Counted from the first letter of the stretch, positions 7,624 to 18,048 are shown. The stretch: 64,000 bases of DNA from JAJDXW01 sp965202895 (GCA_965202895.1 OZ241901.1:4588001-4652000), one strand, 5' to 3'. A program made the numbers and translations. The notes: generated by a model not told the origin, from the letters alone.

Positions 7624-9243
7624 TTGGCGCCACGACCCGAAGACGAGCGCCGGAACCTGGGCGACCTCGTCGACCTCGCCCTCGATCGGGAGCGGGTGCT
7701 CGTCGTCGACAGCCGGCCGGGCGGCGGCGACTGGAGCGGGGTCCGCATCCACGGGCAGGCGCGGGCGGTGGCGGCCCTCCTCCTCGCCCGGGGGCTTCGA
7801 CGGGGCGAGCGGGTGGCCGTCCTCGCCGCCAACCGCGCGGAGTACCTGGTGGCGATCCTCGGCATCATGCAGGCCGGCCTGGTCGCGGCGCCCGTCAACG
7901 TCCGGCTTCCCCGCGCGACCGTCGGGTACGTGCTGCGGGACTCGGGCGCCCGGCTCGCGTTCTGCGACCCGGACCACCGGGACCTCCTCCCGCCGGGGAT
8001 CGACCCCCTGCCCCTCGACGAGGTCGGCGGGCTCCCGCCCCCGGGAGACCTTCCCGCCGTGCCCCCCGAACCCGGCGAGGTCGCGATGATCCTCTACACC
8101 TCGGGCTCGAGCGGCCCGCCCAAGGGGGTGCCGCTCACCCACCGCGGGCACCGGTGGGTCATCGAAAAGCGGCGGCAGGCCGGGGCCGACCACCGGGCGG
8201 AGCGGATCCTCGTGGCCGCTCCCCTCTACCACATGAACGCCCTCGCCCTCTCCCAGCTCGCGCTCGCCGCGGGAGCGGTCACCGTGCTGCTGCCGCGCTT
8301 CGACGCCGAGCGCTACATCGACGCCATCGCGCGGCACCGGTGCACCCTGATCACCTCGATTCCCACGATGCTCGCCCTCGTCTGCCGGCAGTCCGAACGC
8401 CTCGCGGCCACCGATCTCTCCTCGGTGCGGGGCATCCGCATGGGCTCCGCCCCGGTCACCCCGGAGCTCGTCGCGCGCCTTCGCGAAGTGTTCCCCGGGG
8501 CCGGGGTGCGGATCGGATACGGCACCACCGAGGCCGGGCCGGTGGTCTTCGGCGCACACCCCGGCGGCCGGCCGACCCCCGAGCTCTCCCTCGGCTGCCG
8601 CCATCCCGAGGTCGAGCTACGGCTGGTCGGGCCGGACGGCGCGGAGTCCGACCGGGGGGTGCTGGAGATGAAGTGCCCCGCGGTCATGCCGGGCTATCAT
8701 GGGCTCCCGGACCGGACGGCGGAGGTGATGACGGCCGACGGCTACTACCGGACCGGCGACGTCATGCGGCGCGACGCGGACGGCTTCTTCTTCTTTCTCG
8801 GGCGCGAGGACGACATGTTCGTGTGCAACGGCGAGAACGTCTACGCGGAGGAGGTCGAGCGCCGCATCGAATCGATGCCGGAGGCCGCCGAGGCGTGCGT
8901 GGTCCCGGTCGCGGACGAGGTCCGCGGACACATGCCGGTCGCCTGGGTGGTCCCGGCGCGCGGCGCCTCCCCGGGCGAGGACGACGTGAAGCGGCACGCG
9001 CTCGCGAACGGTCCGGCCGTGGAGCACCCGCGGCGGGTGTTCTTCCTGGCCGAGCTGCCGCTCGGGGGCACGGGCAAGATCGACCGGCGCCGGCTCGCCG
9101 CCCGCGCCGCCCGCCTCGTGGCCGGGGAGGACGGCGCCCCGCCCGCCGGCGGCCGGACCGGCCGTCCGGCTCCGGCCGCGCCCCCGGTCCCGCCGCCCTC
9201 CCCTGCCGCCGCCTCCCCCCTGCCGCGCGAGAAGCCGGAATGA
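7624..9243 (+). CDS. Fatty-acyl-CoA ligase (AMP-binding family)
   Basis: About 539 residues from a TTG at 7624 that follows the protease stop by 14 bases with GGAAGAGG before it. No ATG precedes the conserved region in this frame. ANL superfamily motifs are present: phosphate loop YTSGSSGPPKG (about 158-168), YGTTEAG (about 299), YRTGD, GREDDMFVCNGENVY and the C-terminal GTGKIDRRRL with the adenylation Lys near 485. It activates a carboxylic acid to its acyl-CoA; the chain length cannot be read. A Pro/Ala-rich tail follows the domain. Its stop overlaps the ATG of the thioesterase gene. Confidence 0.88.
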   Translation: MAPRPEDERRNLGDLVDLALDRERVLVVDSRPGGGDWSGVRIHGQARAVAALLLARGLRRGERVAVLAANRAEYLVAILGIMQAGLVAAPVNVRLPRATVGYVLRDSGARLAFCDPDHRDLLPPGIDPLPLDEVGGLPPPGDLPAVPPEPGEVAMILYTSGSSGPPKGVPLTHRGHRWVIEKRRQAGADHRAERILVAAPLYHMNALALSQLALAAGAVTVLLPRFDAERYIDAIARHRCTLITSIPTMLALVCRQSERLAATDLSSVRGIRMGSAPVTPELVARLREVFPGAGVRIGYGTTEAGPVVFGAHPGGRPTPELSLGCRHPEVELRLVGPDGAESDRGVLEMKCPAVMPGYHGLPDRTAEVMTADGYYRTGDVMRRDADGFFFFLGREDDMFVCNGENVYAEEVERRIESMPEAAEACVVPVADEVRGHMPVAWVVPARGASPGEDDVKRHALANGPAVEHPRRVFFLAELPLGGTGKIDRRRLAARAARLVAGEDGAPPAGGRTGRPAPAAPPVPPPSPAAASPLPREKPE

Positions 9244-9662
9244 CGAGATCCCCCCTCACGGTCGCCGGGGTGCAGGCGATGCTCGACGCCTCCCCCTACA
9301 TCCGCAGCTGCGGCATGAAGGTGGTCCGCCTCGACGCGGAGGCGCTCGAGATCGCCGTGGAGCTCCCGATGCGGCCCGAGTTCGAGCGCCGCGCCGGCAC
9401 CGGGCAGTGGCACGGCGGCCCCATCGCCGCCCTCATCGACACCGCCGGCGACTACGCCCTCGCGCTCCACGCGGGCGGGCCGGTCCCCACGATCGACTTC
9501 CGGACGGACTACCTCCGCCCGGCCGTCGACACCTCGCTCACCGCCGCCGCCCGGGTCCGGCGGGCGGGGCGGACGGTCGGGGTGGTCGACGTCGACGTGA
9601 CGGACGACGGGGGACGGCTGGTCGCGGTCGGGCGCGGCAGCTACGGAACGCGGACGGGCTGA
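9240..9662 (+). CDS. PaaI-type hotdog thioesterase
   Basis: 140 residues; the ATG overlaps the upstream stop (ATGA). Hotdog fold features are visible: the QWHGGPIAALIDTAGDYAL helix, corresponding to the HGG motif of PaaI-like thioesterases, and TIDFRTDYLRPA, VGVVDVDVTDDGGRLVAVGRGSY strands. It probably hydrolyses an acyl-CoA to free acid and CoA. Placement between an acyl-CoA ligase and an oxidoreductase suggests a small acyl-CoA or aromatic-acid module. Confidence 0.87.
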   Translation: MTRSPLTVAGVQAMLDASPYIRSCGMKVVRLDAEALEIAVELPMRPEFERRAGTGQWHGGPIAALIDTAGDYALALHAGGPVPTIDFRTDYLRPAVDTSLTAAARVRRAGRTVGVVDVDVTDDGGRLVAVGRGSYGTRTG

Positions 9663-9682
9663 ACGAGGGAGGGGGCGGCGCA

Positions 9683-10690
9683 ATGAGGGCATTCGTCATC
9701 GAGCGGCACGGCGGGCCGGAGGTGCTCGGGCTCCGGACGGACTTCCCGGACCCCCGGCCCGGCGAGGGCGAGGTGGTCCTCCGGGTGCGCGCCGCCTCCC
9801 TCAACTACCACGACGTCTTCACGCGCCGCGGGATGCCCGGCATCCGCCTCACCTTCCCCGTCGTGCCGGGACTCGACGTCGCGGGCGAGGTGGTGGAGAC
9901 GGGCCCCGGGGTGGAAGGGTGGCGGCCCGGCGACCGGGTGCTGGTGGACCCCGTGAACCGGGAGAAGGGCGGGCTCATGGGCGAGACGATGCACGGCGGG
10001 CTCGCCGAGTACTGCCTCGCCGCCGCCCGCCAGCTCGTCCGGATGCCGGACGGGGTGGGCTTCGAGCCGGCCGCCTCCCTTCCCGTCGCCTACGGGACCG
10101 CCCACCGCATGATGTTCGAGAACGGAGGGGTCCGGGCGGGAGAGCGCGTGCTCGTGCTCGGTGCGAGCGGCGGGGTGGGCACCGCCTGCCTGCTGCTCGC
10201 CAAGATGGCGGGGGCGGAGGTCGTCGTGTGCGCGAGCTCGGAGGAGAAGCTCGGCCGCCTCGCCGCCCTCGGCGCGGACTTCGGGGTGAACTACACGACG
10301 ACGGACTACGTGAAGTGGGTGCACGAACGCTACGGCAAGCCCTACCGGCGCTCTTACGAGGGCGGGGTGGACGTGGTGATCAACTTCACCGGCGGCGAGA
10401 CCTGGGTGCCGTGCATGAAGACCCTCAAGCGGGGCGGCCGGATGCTGACCTGCGGGGCGACCGCGGGCTTCGATCCGAAGACCGACCTTCGCTACGTCTG
10501 GACCTTCGAGCTCCGGATCCGGGGCTCGAACTCCTGGACCGCCGCGGACCTGGAGACCCTGCTCGCCCTGGTGGACGACGGGCGCCTCGATCCGGTCATC
10601 GACCGCGTGCTCCCGCTCGAGGAGGCGGGCGAAGGGTTCCGGCGCATCGAGGAGCGCGAGGTGTTCGGGAAGATCGTCATCCGCCCCTGA
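9683..10690 (+). CDS. Zinc-type/quinone-oxidoreductase MDR dehydrogenase
   Basis: 335 residues with ATG 9683 preceded by GAGGGAGGGGGCG. GroES-like N-terminal half (SLNYHDVFTRRGMPG, PVVPGLDVAGEVVETGPGV), then a Rossmann NAD(P) site VLGASGGVGTACLLLAKMAGA and substrate-side GGVDVVINFTGG. The zinc-binding Cys clusters of alcohol dehydrogenases are not evident, so a quinone-oxidoreductase or reductase of the MDR superfamily is more likely than a true alcohol dehydrogenase. It is 20 bases downstream of the thioesterase and probably cotranscribed. Confidence 0.85.
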   Translation: MRAFVIERHGGPEVLGLRTDFPDPRPGEGEVVLRVRAASLNYHDVFTRRGMPGIRLTFPVVPGLDVAGEVVETGPGVEGWRPGDRVLVDPVNREKGGLMGETMHGGLAEYCLAAARQLVRMPDGVGFEPAASLPVAYGTAHRMMFENGGVRAGERVLVLGASGGVGTACLLLAKMAGAEVVVCASSEEKLGRLAALGADFGVNYTTTDYVKWVHERYGKPYRRSYEGGVDVVINFTGGETWVPCMKTLKRGGRMLTCGATAGFDPKTDLRYVWTFELRIRGSNSWTAADLETLLALVDDGRLDPVIDRVLPLEEAGEGFRRIEEREVFGKIVIRP

Positions 10691-10793
10691 CCGCCCCGGC
10701 CGCGGGCCCGGGGTGGCGGTCGGGACGGGGCCGGCGGCCGGGCCTCCCGGAGGCGCACCGGGGACGAGGCCGTCCCCGGTTGCCGAGGGCCGG

Positions 10794-13700
10794 TCAGAAG
10801 CGCACCTCGAGCCCGGCCACCGCCGCATGGACGGTCTCGCCGTCCACCTCCATCCCGGCGTAGCCCGCCTGGAAGCTCCAGGTGTCCGAGCCCTTCGCGA
10901 CCAGGCCCGCGCCGAAGTGGTGCACCGTGCGCGGCAACCCCCGCACCCGGGCGCGGCTCGTGAAGCTCAGCACCCCGGCCCGGTCGGACTGCGCGACGGC
11001 GAGCCACGCCGGTCCGCGGGTGCGGGTCCGGGTCGTGCCGAGGTGCGCCCCGGGCCGCCAGCGCAGCGCCCCCGGGCCTTCCAGCCAGCCCGCGGGGGCC
11101 AGACCCAGACGCGCCTTCCAGCCCCGGTAACGCTGCGAGACCCCGGGCACCTCGGCGCGAAGCGCGGCCCCGTGCGCGGTCCAGGCGTCCTGCCGGAGCG
11201 AGCCGGAGAACAGCGCCACCGTGGGCGTCGCCCGCAGCCCGCCGAGGTCGAGGTGCACCCCGGCCCTCGCCCGGGCGTGCCTCTGGGCGAGCCCCAGGCT
11301 CCCGCCCAACGTCCCGCCCGCCGCCGGGCTCTCGAAGAGCGAGCCGGCCCGGTAGCTCCCGTGCGTGAGGCGCGTGTCCGCGAACCGGGCGCCGTCGCTC
11401 CACCCCCCGTGCACCGCGTACCAGCCGCCCTCGAGGGCGGAGCCGAAGCGCGAGCCCGGACCGGCGTGCAGCGAGCCGGCGAGGTCGGGCATCGCCGTCA
11501 TGCCGAGGTGGAAGCCCCGCGCGAGCCGCGCATCCAGGCCGAGAGCCACCCCGCGGACCGTGCCCTCGGCGCCCCCCGCCGCGCTCGGCAGCCGGCCCGC
11601 GAAGGTGCGGGTCCACCGCTCCAGGCCTCCCGTGCGCACCCGGTGCTCCTCGAAGTGTCCCGAGCCGATGCCGGCGAACGACACGCTCGACCGGCGCCCG
11701 GACCCCTGCTCCTCCCAATCGGCGAGCGCGGCCTCCTCGGCGTCGAAGAGGTCGACGAGCCAGGCGGCCAGCCACGCCCCGCCCCCGATGAGGAGCGCCT
11801 TCTCGCCGCCGCTGAGACCGTCTCCCTTCGACGCGCCGCCCGACGGAGCCGCCGGACCTGCGGGGGCCGGTTCCAGTTCCGGATCGGGGGCAGGCGGCTC
11901 GATGGCCGCGGCGAGGCCGAGCTGCTGGCCTTCCGCGAGCTGGACCCGGGCCTTCCCGTCGTCACCGGACAGGGCGCCGACGTCCTGCTCCGCCCCGCCG
12001 GCCCCGGTCGTCTTCAGCGCCACCTCGGCGACGGCGGACGGCTCCGATCCTTCGGCGTCCGCCCGCCGGCGCACCACGGTCCCGTCGCCGAGCACCGTGA
12101 TGGCGGTCGCCTCCTGCTGGAGCGCCGACTCGACCGCCGCCCGGTTCCCCGCCGCATCGGCCCCGAGAAGCACGTACACCGCCGGGGCCTCCCCTTCGGG
12201 AAGCCCCTGGTAGACCAACCCGCCCCCGGCCGTGATCCGGCCGTGGTCGGCCGCATCCCGGGTGACGTCGCCGACCTCGACGGCGAGCCGGGTCCCGTCG
12301 TGCACGGTGAGGACCCCCTCCGACCCCAGGTCCAGATGCCCCGCCACCGTGAGGCCCCCCTCCTCCAGGGCGAGCGCACTGCCCGAGAACGCCACGTCGC
12401 CCACCCTGGCGACCCCCGCGCCGCGCTTGTAGATGTACTCGATCCCGCTGATCGCCCCCCCGAAGTTGGACGCCTCCGCGCCGGCGCCCCGAACGTCGAT
12501 GGTCAGGGTGTCCGTCCCGTCCCCGAAGTCGATGCCGCCCGAGACGTAGCCGCGCCGTTCCACCCGCAGATGGTCGTCCCCCGCCCCGAACGCCACGGCT
12601 CCGTCCATGAACCCGTCGCGGATCGTGAAGTGCGCCCCGTTGGCGGCGCGCGTCAGATCGACCCGGCCGGTCAGGGTGCTCGTGTCGAAGAGGTCGAGCT
12701 CGACCCGGTCCGCGCCGCCCCCGCCCACGAGCCGCACCGCGGTCGGGGCGGTGACCTCCGCGCTGCCGGACACGGTGACCTCGATGGCGCCGGTGGCGCC
12801 GGTCCGGGCGAAGATGCCGGTCCCGCCTTCGTCCACTTCCTCGGTGCCCGCGTCGTCCAGGTGCGCCGCCGCGACCCGGCCGCCGGTCATGGCGACGGTG
12901 GCCTTGCCGGTCCCGGAGGTGTTCGCCACGAGGCCGGCCGCCTGGGCGCCCGACACCGCCACCCGGCCGGTGTTGACCACGGTCACGTCCCCCGCGTTCC
13001 CGATGGTCGTCGAGCCGTACTTGAAGAACGAAGCCACGACCCCGACCGCCCCGAACCACGGCTCGCTTCCCTCGATGAGGCCGCCGGAGGTCGCGACCGT
13101 CCCGTGGTTCTCCGCCCGGACCGAGCCGGAGGCGTCCACCGTGCCCGAGCCGGCGACCAGGACCCCCGCCGCCACCGCGCTCGCGCCGTCGCCGGCGGTG
13201 GTGACCGTCGCTCCGCGCTCGTTGAAGACGCGGGCGAGGTTGGGGTTGTCGGCGGTCCCCCCGCCCCGCGCGATGGCCACGACGCCGTCCGCGTTCCAGC
13301 CCCCGGTGATCACCTCCCCCCGGTTCCGGACCTCGGCCATCGCCGAGGTCCGGCTGCCGTCGCTCTCGATCTCGGCGAAGAGGCCGAGGGCCCGCCGGCC
13401 CCTGGTCTCCACCCGCCCGGTCGGCTCGTTCTCGATGACCGCGTTGCCCGAGCGGGAGGTGGCGAACGCCCCGTACGCGCCGACCTCCCTTCCTGCGAGA
13501 GATCCCGGGAGGCCGGTGGCCGAAGCGCTCTGGTGGGTCGTGACCCGACCCTCGTTCACCACCTTCGCGGCGCCCGTCACCGACCACGCCCGCAGGCCGA
13601 ACGCCATCGTGCCGTGGGTCTCGACGACCCCGCCGACCTCGTTGGCCGCGGTGGCGGCGCCGGACCCGGTCGTGCCCGCGGTCACGCCGTTCGCGCCCAG

Positions 13701-15429
13701 CGAGTAGTCGCCGTCTTCGCCCTCCGGATCGAACCGGAAGACGTCTCCGCGCGTGGTGACCCGCCCGCGGTTCGTGGCCTGGACGGCGCCGCTGCCGTCC
13801 GCCCCGGCCCGGGCGAATATGCCGATCGCGCCGTCGCCTCGCGTCTCGATCACCCCGGTCGCTTCGTTGACCGCTTCCACCCGGGCGGCCGAAGGGGCGC
13901 CGTCGTATCCGGTGGAGGCGCCCATGCCGTGAGCCATTCGGCCTCGGCTCTCGTTCCGGAAGCTGGCGCCCGACGTCCGGATGGTCCCCCGGTTGATCGC
14001 GACGGCCGACGTATCGGCGCCCCCGCGGCCCACCGACGCGCTGATGCCCTGCGCCGCGACGCCTTCGGTCGTGATCGTGGCGCCCTGGTGGTTGACCGCC
14101 TGGACCGATCGGCTCTTCGACCACCCCGTGAGGCCGTCCGCCTGCCGTCGCCCGGAGTCGTACGTACCGCCGGTCGTGACGATCTCACCGTGGTTCTCGG
14201 CCTCCGCGCGGCCCTGGCTGCCTTCATGGGAGGCGCGCAAGCCCCGGGCGCCCGTTCCTTCGGTGCGGATGGAGGCGCGCGCCTCGTTGACCGCCCGCGC
14301 CGTCCCGCCGGCGGAGACGGAAGCGTATACCCCGTAGGGATTCCGGATTCCGCCACCGGATCCGGTCACCGAGTCGCCGGTGGTGGTCACGGTCCCGCGG
14401 TTGATCGCGGTGGCGGAGCCGATCTGGTCCGCACGGCAGGATTCACCCGTCCACCAGCAGGCGTTGGCTTGGACGCCGCGCGCTCCGGCCCCTTCGGTGC
14501 GGACGGTGGCGCCGGCCTCGTTGACGGCTTCCGCCGCACGGCCGGAATCGGCCCGCAGACCCTCGGCATATCTGTCGCCGCTTCCCCCGCCCTTCGTGAC
14601 GATGGATCCGCGGTTGACGGCCTTCGCCGTCCCGTCGCGGTCAAGGCTGGCATAGAGGCCCCGGCCTGCCGCGCCTCGGGTCTCGATGGTGGCGTCCACC
14701 TCGTTGGAGACCTCCAGGTCGGCCTTCTCCGACCAGGCGGACACCCCGTAGCCCCGCCGCGGCTCCTCCGCGGTTCCCTCCCCGGTGGTGAGGACCCGGC
14801 CGAAGTTGTGCAGCCGGACCACTCCCTCGGGGGTCTCGTCGGAGACACCGACGTGTAGGCCCCGCGCTCCGCCGGTCGTCTCGATGGCGGCGTGGGAGTC
14901 GACGTGGAGGTCGCCCGGCAGGTTGTCGCGATGGACGTTGATGCCCGTCGTCCCCCCGGCGCCGCGGACCTTGCCCCGCACCACGATGGGAACCCGGGGG
15001 AACGCCGAGTGCTCGCCCAGGCTGACGGCCGCGCCGTCGCCGCCGAGGTCCAGAACCACCCTGGCCCCGGGCCGCGCCAACGCGCTCCGGTCGCGGAACG
15101 CATTCATAGCACCCACGACGTCGTTCGTGGAGAGCCCGTCCGCCGCGCCGGCCCCGGTGCACGAGAGGCGGAAGTCGGTGTCGGCGGGGCCCGTCCCCGG
15201 GGTGAAGGCGGAGCCGTCCTCGCTCAGGGAGCCCTGCTGGAGGGAAGTGCAGTCGAGGGCCGCGAGGGCCGGCGCGGCGGGGAGGAGAAGGAGAGCGGCC
15301 GCGAGGGCGAGGAGCGCGGCGCTATCGACGTCGAATCTGGAAAAGTACCGTAACTTCCCGTAAATACTTCTATCGTTCAGAGATGAGGGGGGGGGGGGGT
15401 AATTTCTGTCGGTTCTCGACCGTATTCAT
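10794..15429 (-). CDS. Giant autotransporter adhesin-like protein, phase-variable (OFF, frameshifted at poly-C)
   Basis: The long frame (10794 to about 15386) encodes a signal peptide core (LLALAAALLLLPAAPALA), then about 1,100 residues of degenerate repeats of the type AVNEA..IRTEGTGARGL / NRGTVTTTG that predict a beta-helix. A C-terminal beta-barrel of about 300 residues ends AAVAGLEVRF. No ATG, GTG or TTG precedes the signal peptide in that frame. The only fitting start is ATG 15429 with GAGGAAACGAA before it, ten codons upstream of 13 C. With 13 C, translation ends at TAG 15372-15370. With 12 or 15 C it would run into the long frame (1,544 residues with 12). A GTG at 15116 lies after the signal peptide and would not give a secreted protein. 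Confidence 0.85.
15387..15399 (-). repeat. Poly-C tract (13) ten codons into the autotransporter gene
   Basis: Thirteen G on the plus strand, thirteen C in the coding strand, the longest homopolymer I noticed in the window. It sits between the start ATG and the signal peptide and fixes the reading frame. Length 12 or 15 gives full-length protein; 13 gives a 19-residue peptide. This is the classical arrangement for slipped-strand phase variation. Confidence 0.85.
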
Positions 15430-15503
15430 TTCGTTTCCTCTTTCTTACTTGTGCGAAGCCGACCCGGCCGTCGGTCCGCTGGGCTCCGAACGGCGCTTTC
15501 GCC

Positions 15504-15509
15504 ATCATA
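15504..15509 (-). promoter_or_regulatory. Candidate -10 element TATGAT for the autotransporter
   Basis: TATGAT on the minus strand about 75 bases upstream of the ATG at 15429; no convincing -35. It is the most AT-rich hexamer upstream of the gene. Confidence 0.35.
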
Positions 15510-15956
15510 CATGACTCGCCGGCGCACACGTCCGCGCCCCGGCCAGCCCATCGCGTCCCGGGGTCCCGGCCGGTCCCGAAGCTATCTCATTGCGCGATGC
15601 CGACGGACTGGCCCGAGGGTCCCTGGCGACGCACTCGGCGCACGAGGACCTGATCCCCGTCGTCCCGGAGCTCGTGCTGCGATGAGGCCCGCGCCCGGTC
15701 CGTCCGGCGGGGCGCGTCTCACGTTCGACCGCAGAGCGCCGCACGGACGCCATCCCGGGGGCGTGCGGGCGCAATGGGGCGTCCGTCCGGGCCGAGCCCT
15801 GGGCTACCGCCCCGCCCGTTCCGGGCGTCGCCGGACGCGGCGAAGGGCCGCCGGTCTTCGCGAGCCGGCGCGCGGCGGAAGCGGGCAGTGCGCGGGGGGC
15901 GTCCCGTCAGTGCCGCGCTGCGCGCGCGGCGGCGATGCCGGGCGCGTGGACCGGAG
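15510..15956. other. Non-coding stretch, nothing recognised
   Basis: About 450 GC-rich bases between the autotransporter promoter region and the end of the first coiled-coil gene. The open frames here have no recognisable protein features and I see no repeat or RNA gene. Confidence 0.4.
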
Positions 15957-16343
15957 CTAGGCCGCGCGCCGCCCGGCGATGGCTTCGCGCAAGCCTTCCA
16001 GCAACCCTTCCAGCTTCGCTTGCCCGTGCTCGACCCGAGCGAGTCGTTCCTCCAACCGCGCCGTGTCGGCCCGGCGGGCATCCTCCATCCGCGCCGTGTC
16101 GGCCCGGTGGGCTTCCTCCATTCGCGCCGTGTCGGCCCGGTGGGCTTCCTCCATTCGCGCCGTGTCGGTCCGGTGGGCTTCCTCCATCCGATCCATGCGC
16201 GCTCCGAGGTTGTCCTCGATGCGGTCCATGCGGCGGTCGAGCCTCGCTTCGAGGCGAGCCATCGCGCGCCAGCCGAGCCCGACGATCGCGATGACCACCG
16301 CGAGGCCGGTCCCGATGACCGATCCGATGATGCCGACGTCCAT
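15957..16343 (-). CDS. Membrane-anchored coiled-coil protein with 11-residue repeats
   Basis: 128 residues from ATG 16343 (an upstream ATG at 16478 in the same frame gives 173 residues, but the extra part is unlike a protein domain; no clear ribosome site decides). Residues about 4-25 (IIGSVIGTGLAVVIAIVGLG) form one membrane helix. A charged coiled coil follows with four exact-to-near units of MEEAHRADTAR (residues 53-96), a hendecad period typical of coiled coils, then ARVEHGQAKLEGLLEGL. Function unknown. It resembles in design the next gene (17266-18048): short N-terminal helix plus DNA-level tandem repeats. Confidence 0.65.
   Translation of the reverse strand: MDVGIIGSVIGTGLAVVIAIVGLGWRAMARLEARLDRRMDRIEDNLGARMDRMEEAHRTDTARMEEAHRADTARMEEAHRADTARMEDARRADTARLEERLARVEHGQAKLEGLLEGLREAIAGRRAA
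16056..16187. repeat. 33-bp tandem repeats (4 units) within the coiled-coil gene
   Basis: Four 33-base units encoding MEEAHR(A/T)DTAR and one diverged MEDARRADTAR. Near-identity at DNA level implies recent expansion or homogenisation. Confidence 0.85.
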
Positions 16344-17265
16344 GCCGGGAGGGTAGCAGCTTCGATGAGCCTCGCGCCAATCGGCTCGGCGTCGGCCGCG
16401 GCCCTTGGCATCCGGCCGTTTCACCAAACCGAAGCTCTCGACCCGCGCCGCCCCGCCCAAGTCCTCGGCGAACGCCACTTGGACGGTGTTTCTCTTCTCC
16501 GGCGGGGCCTTCTCCGGCGCGACCGGCTGCCCGAACGTCGAAGGCCGGCTCGCCGAGGGGGCGCCGCCGAGTGAAGTCGCCCGCCGGGGCGAGACCCGAC
16601 TGCGCCGCCCCGCCTGCTCATCCCGCCCGCCGTCCGCGTTCCGCTTCCCGCCCGGAGAACGCCGCCCCCCACCGGCCTACCAAGGCAGCGGGGAGCCGGT
16701 GCGTATCATGTGGACGACTCTCGCATTCGGGTCCTCCGGAAGGACGCCTCCAGGCAGAGGTCGGCCGTCGCCGCGGACCTTCACACGCTTTCGCCCGAGA
16801 AATCCCCCCGACGGTCCGGGTTCGGACACCTCGAGGCGCGCGGTCCGGCGAGACTGGCGCGAGTGGCGCGAGAGGTGGAAGTCGAGACCGTTCGACGTGT
16901 TGCGGTCTCGGGGGCGCCCGAGGCCGCCCGTCTCGCGGGGTATCCCGAACGGAGGGAGGCGTCAGGCGCCCTGCACGGGCCTCGGACACCCCGAGGGGAG
17001 GCGGCTCCGGGCCGACTTCACGCTCGCTGTGGACGCGGATGGCCCTGCGGGGCCGCCGGGTGCGCCGGTGAGCGTCCAGGGGCGGTCCTGGTGATGGACG
17101 GTCCCGGCCCCTCTCCCGCCCCGCTCCGGCGGGGAGAGGCGCCGGCTTCTCCTTGCTCGGGCGAAGCGCTCGCGGGCGCTGTTGCCGGAGGTCCGCACGG
17201 CCCCCCGTAGCGCACCTCGTGCGGGAGACCGCACCGGCGGCGGACGGCGTTGACGGGGCGAGCCG
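16344..17265. other. 922-base stretch without a recognisable gene
   Basis: Several open frames cross it, as expected at this GC content, but none has a domain, signal peptide or helix pattern I can support. No RNA gene or palindromic repeat was noticed. Confidence 0.4.
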
Positions 17266-18048
17266 TCACCGGCGGGCGGTGCGCACCTCCTCGACGATGC
17301 CGGCGAGCCGGCTGAGCGCTTCCCGCCCGGCCCCGGCCTCCGTGCGCAGGGCGCGCGCTTCGGCCTGCCACGCCTCGCGGTCGGCGCGCGCCTGGTCGTG
17401 GAGCCGGTCGCGCTCCTTCTGCCACGCTTCGAGGCTGGCGCGATCTTCGGCCCGGAGTTGGTCGCGCTCCTTCTGCCACGCTTCCAGATTGGCGTGATCT
17501 TCGGCCTGGAGCCGGTCGCGCTCCTTCTGCCATGCTTCGAGATTGGCGTGATCTTCGGCCCGGAGCTGATCGCGCTCCTTCTGCCACGCTTCCAGATTGG
17601 CATGATCTTCGGCCTGGAGCCGGTCACGCTCCTTCTGCCACGCTTCCAGATTGGCGTGATCTTCGGCCTGGAGCCGGTCGCGCTCCTTCTGCCACGATTC
17701 GAGATTGGCGCGATCTTCGGCCCGGAGCTGATCGCGCTCCTTCTGCCACGCTTCCAGATTGGCTCGATCTTCGGCCTGGAGCCGGTCGCGCTCCTTGTGC
17801 CACGATTCGAGATTGGCGCGATCTTCGGCCCGGAGCTGGTCGCGCTCCTTCTGCCACGCTTCCAGATTGGCGCGATCCTCGGCCCGGAGCCGAATGCTCT
17901 CGGCCTGCCACGCCTCGCGGTCGGCGCGCGCTTCGGCGCGCATGGCCTGCATGTCGGCCCGGATGCGGCTGTCGCTCGTGATGTCGAGACCGGCCAACGC
18001 GAGGCCGACGGTCACGATGGCGATGGTCTCCTGGCTGAGCTTGAACAC
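17266..18048 (-). CDS. Anchored coiled-coil protein with nine 18-residue repeats
   Basis: 260 residues from a GTG at 18048. Residues 7-21 (ETIAIVTVGLALAGLDI) are hydrophobic and may anchor the protein. Nine tandem units of 18 residues, of the type LRAEDRANLEAWQKERDQ, span residues 54-215, alternating LRAEDRAN and LQAEDHAN forms, followed by ALSRLAGIVEEVRTARR. The whole is a long, highly charged coiled coil. I do not know a function. Shared design with the gene at 15957-16343 suggests a related pair. The Shine-Dalgarno is weak and the start uncertain. Confidence 0.65.
   Translation of the reverse strand: MFKLSQETIAIVTVGLALAGLDITSDSRIRADMQAMRAEARADREAWQAESIRLRAEDRANLEAWQKERDQLRAEDRANLESWHKERDRLQAEDRANLEAWQKERDQLRAEDRANLESWQKERDRLQAEDHANLEAWQKERDRLQAEDHANLEAWQKERDQLRAEDHANLEAWQKERDRLQAEDHANLEAWQKERDQLRAEDRASLEAWQKERDRLHDQARADREAWQAEARALRTEAGAGREALSRLAGIVEEVRTARR
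17404..17889. repeat. 54-bp tandem repeats (9 units) within the coiled-coil gene
   Basis: Nine 54-base units encoding 18 residues each, with two alternating subtypes arranged non-randomly, as expected from duplication of two-unit blocks. Copy number is likely to vary between strains. Confidence 0.85.

Noticed and set aside
10713..14858. 1,381-codon plus-strand open frame opposite the autotransporter
   Set aside because: Antisense shadow caused by high GC; the minus-strand frame has the signal peptide, repeats and barrel.
15116..15116. GTG 15116 as autotransporter start
   Set aside because: It lies after the signal peptide, without a ribosome site, and would leave the protein in the cytosol.
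17404..17889. CRISPR-like array of 54-bp units
   Set aside because: No unique spacers; the units encode a regular coiled-coil repeat in one frame.
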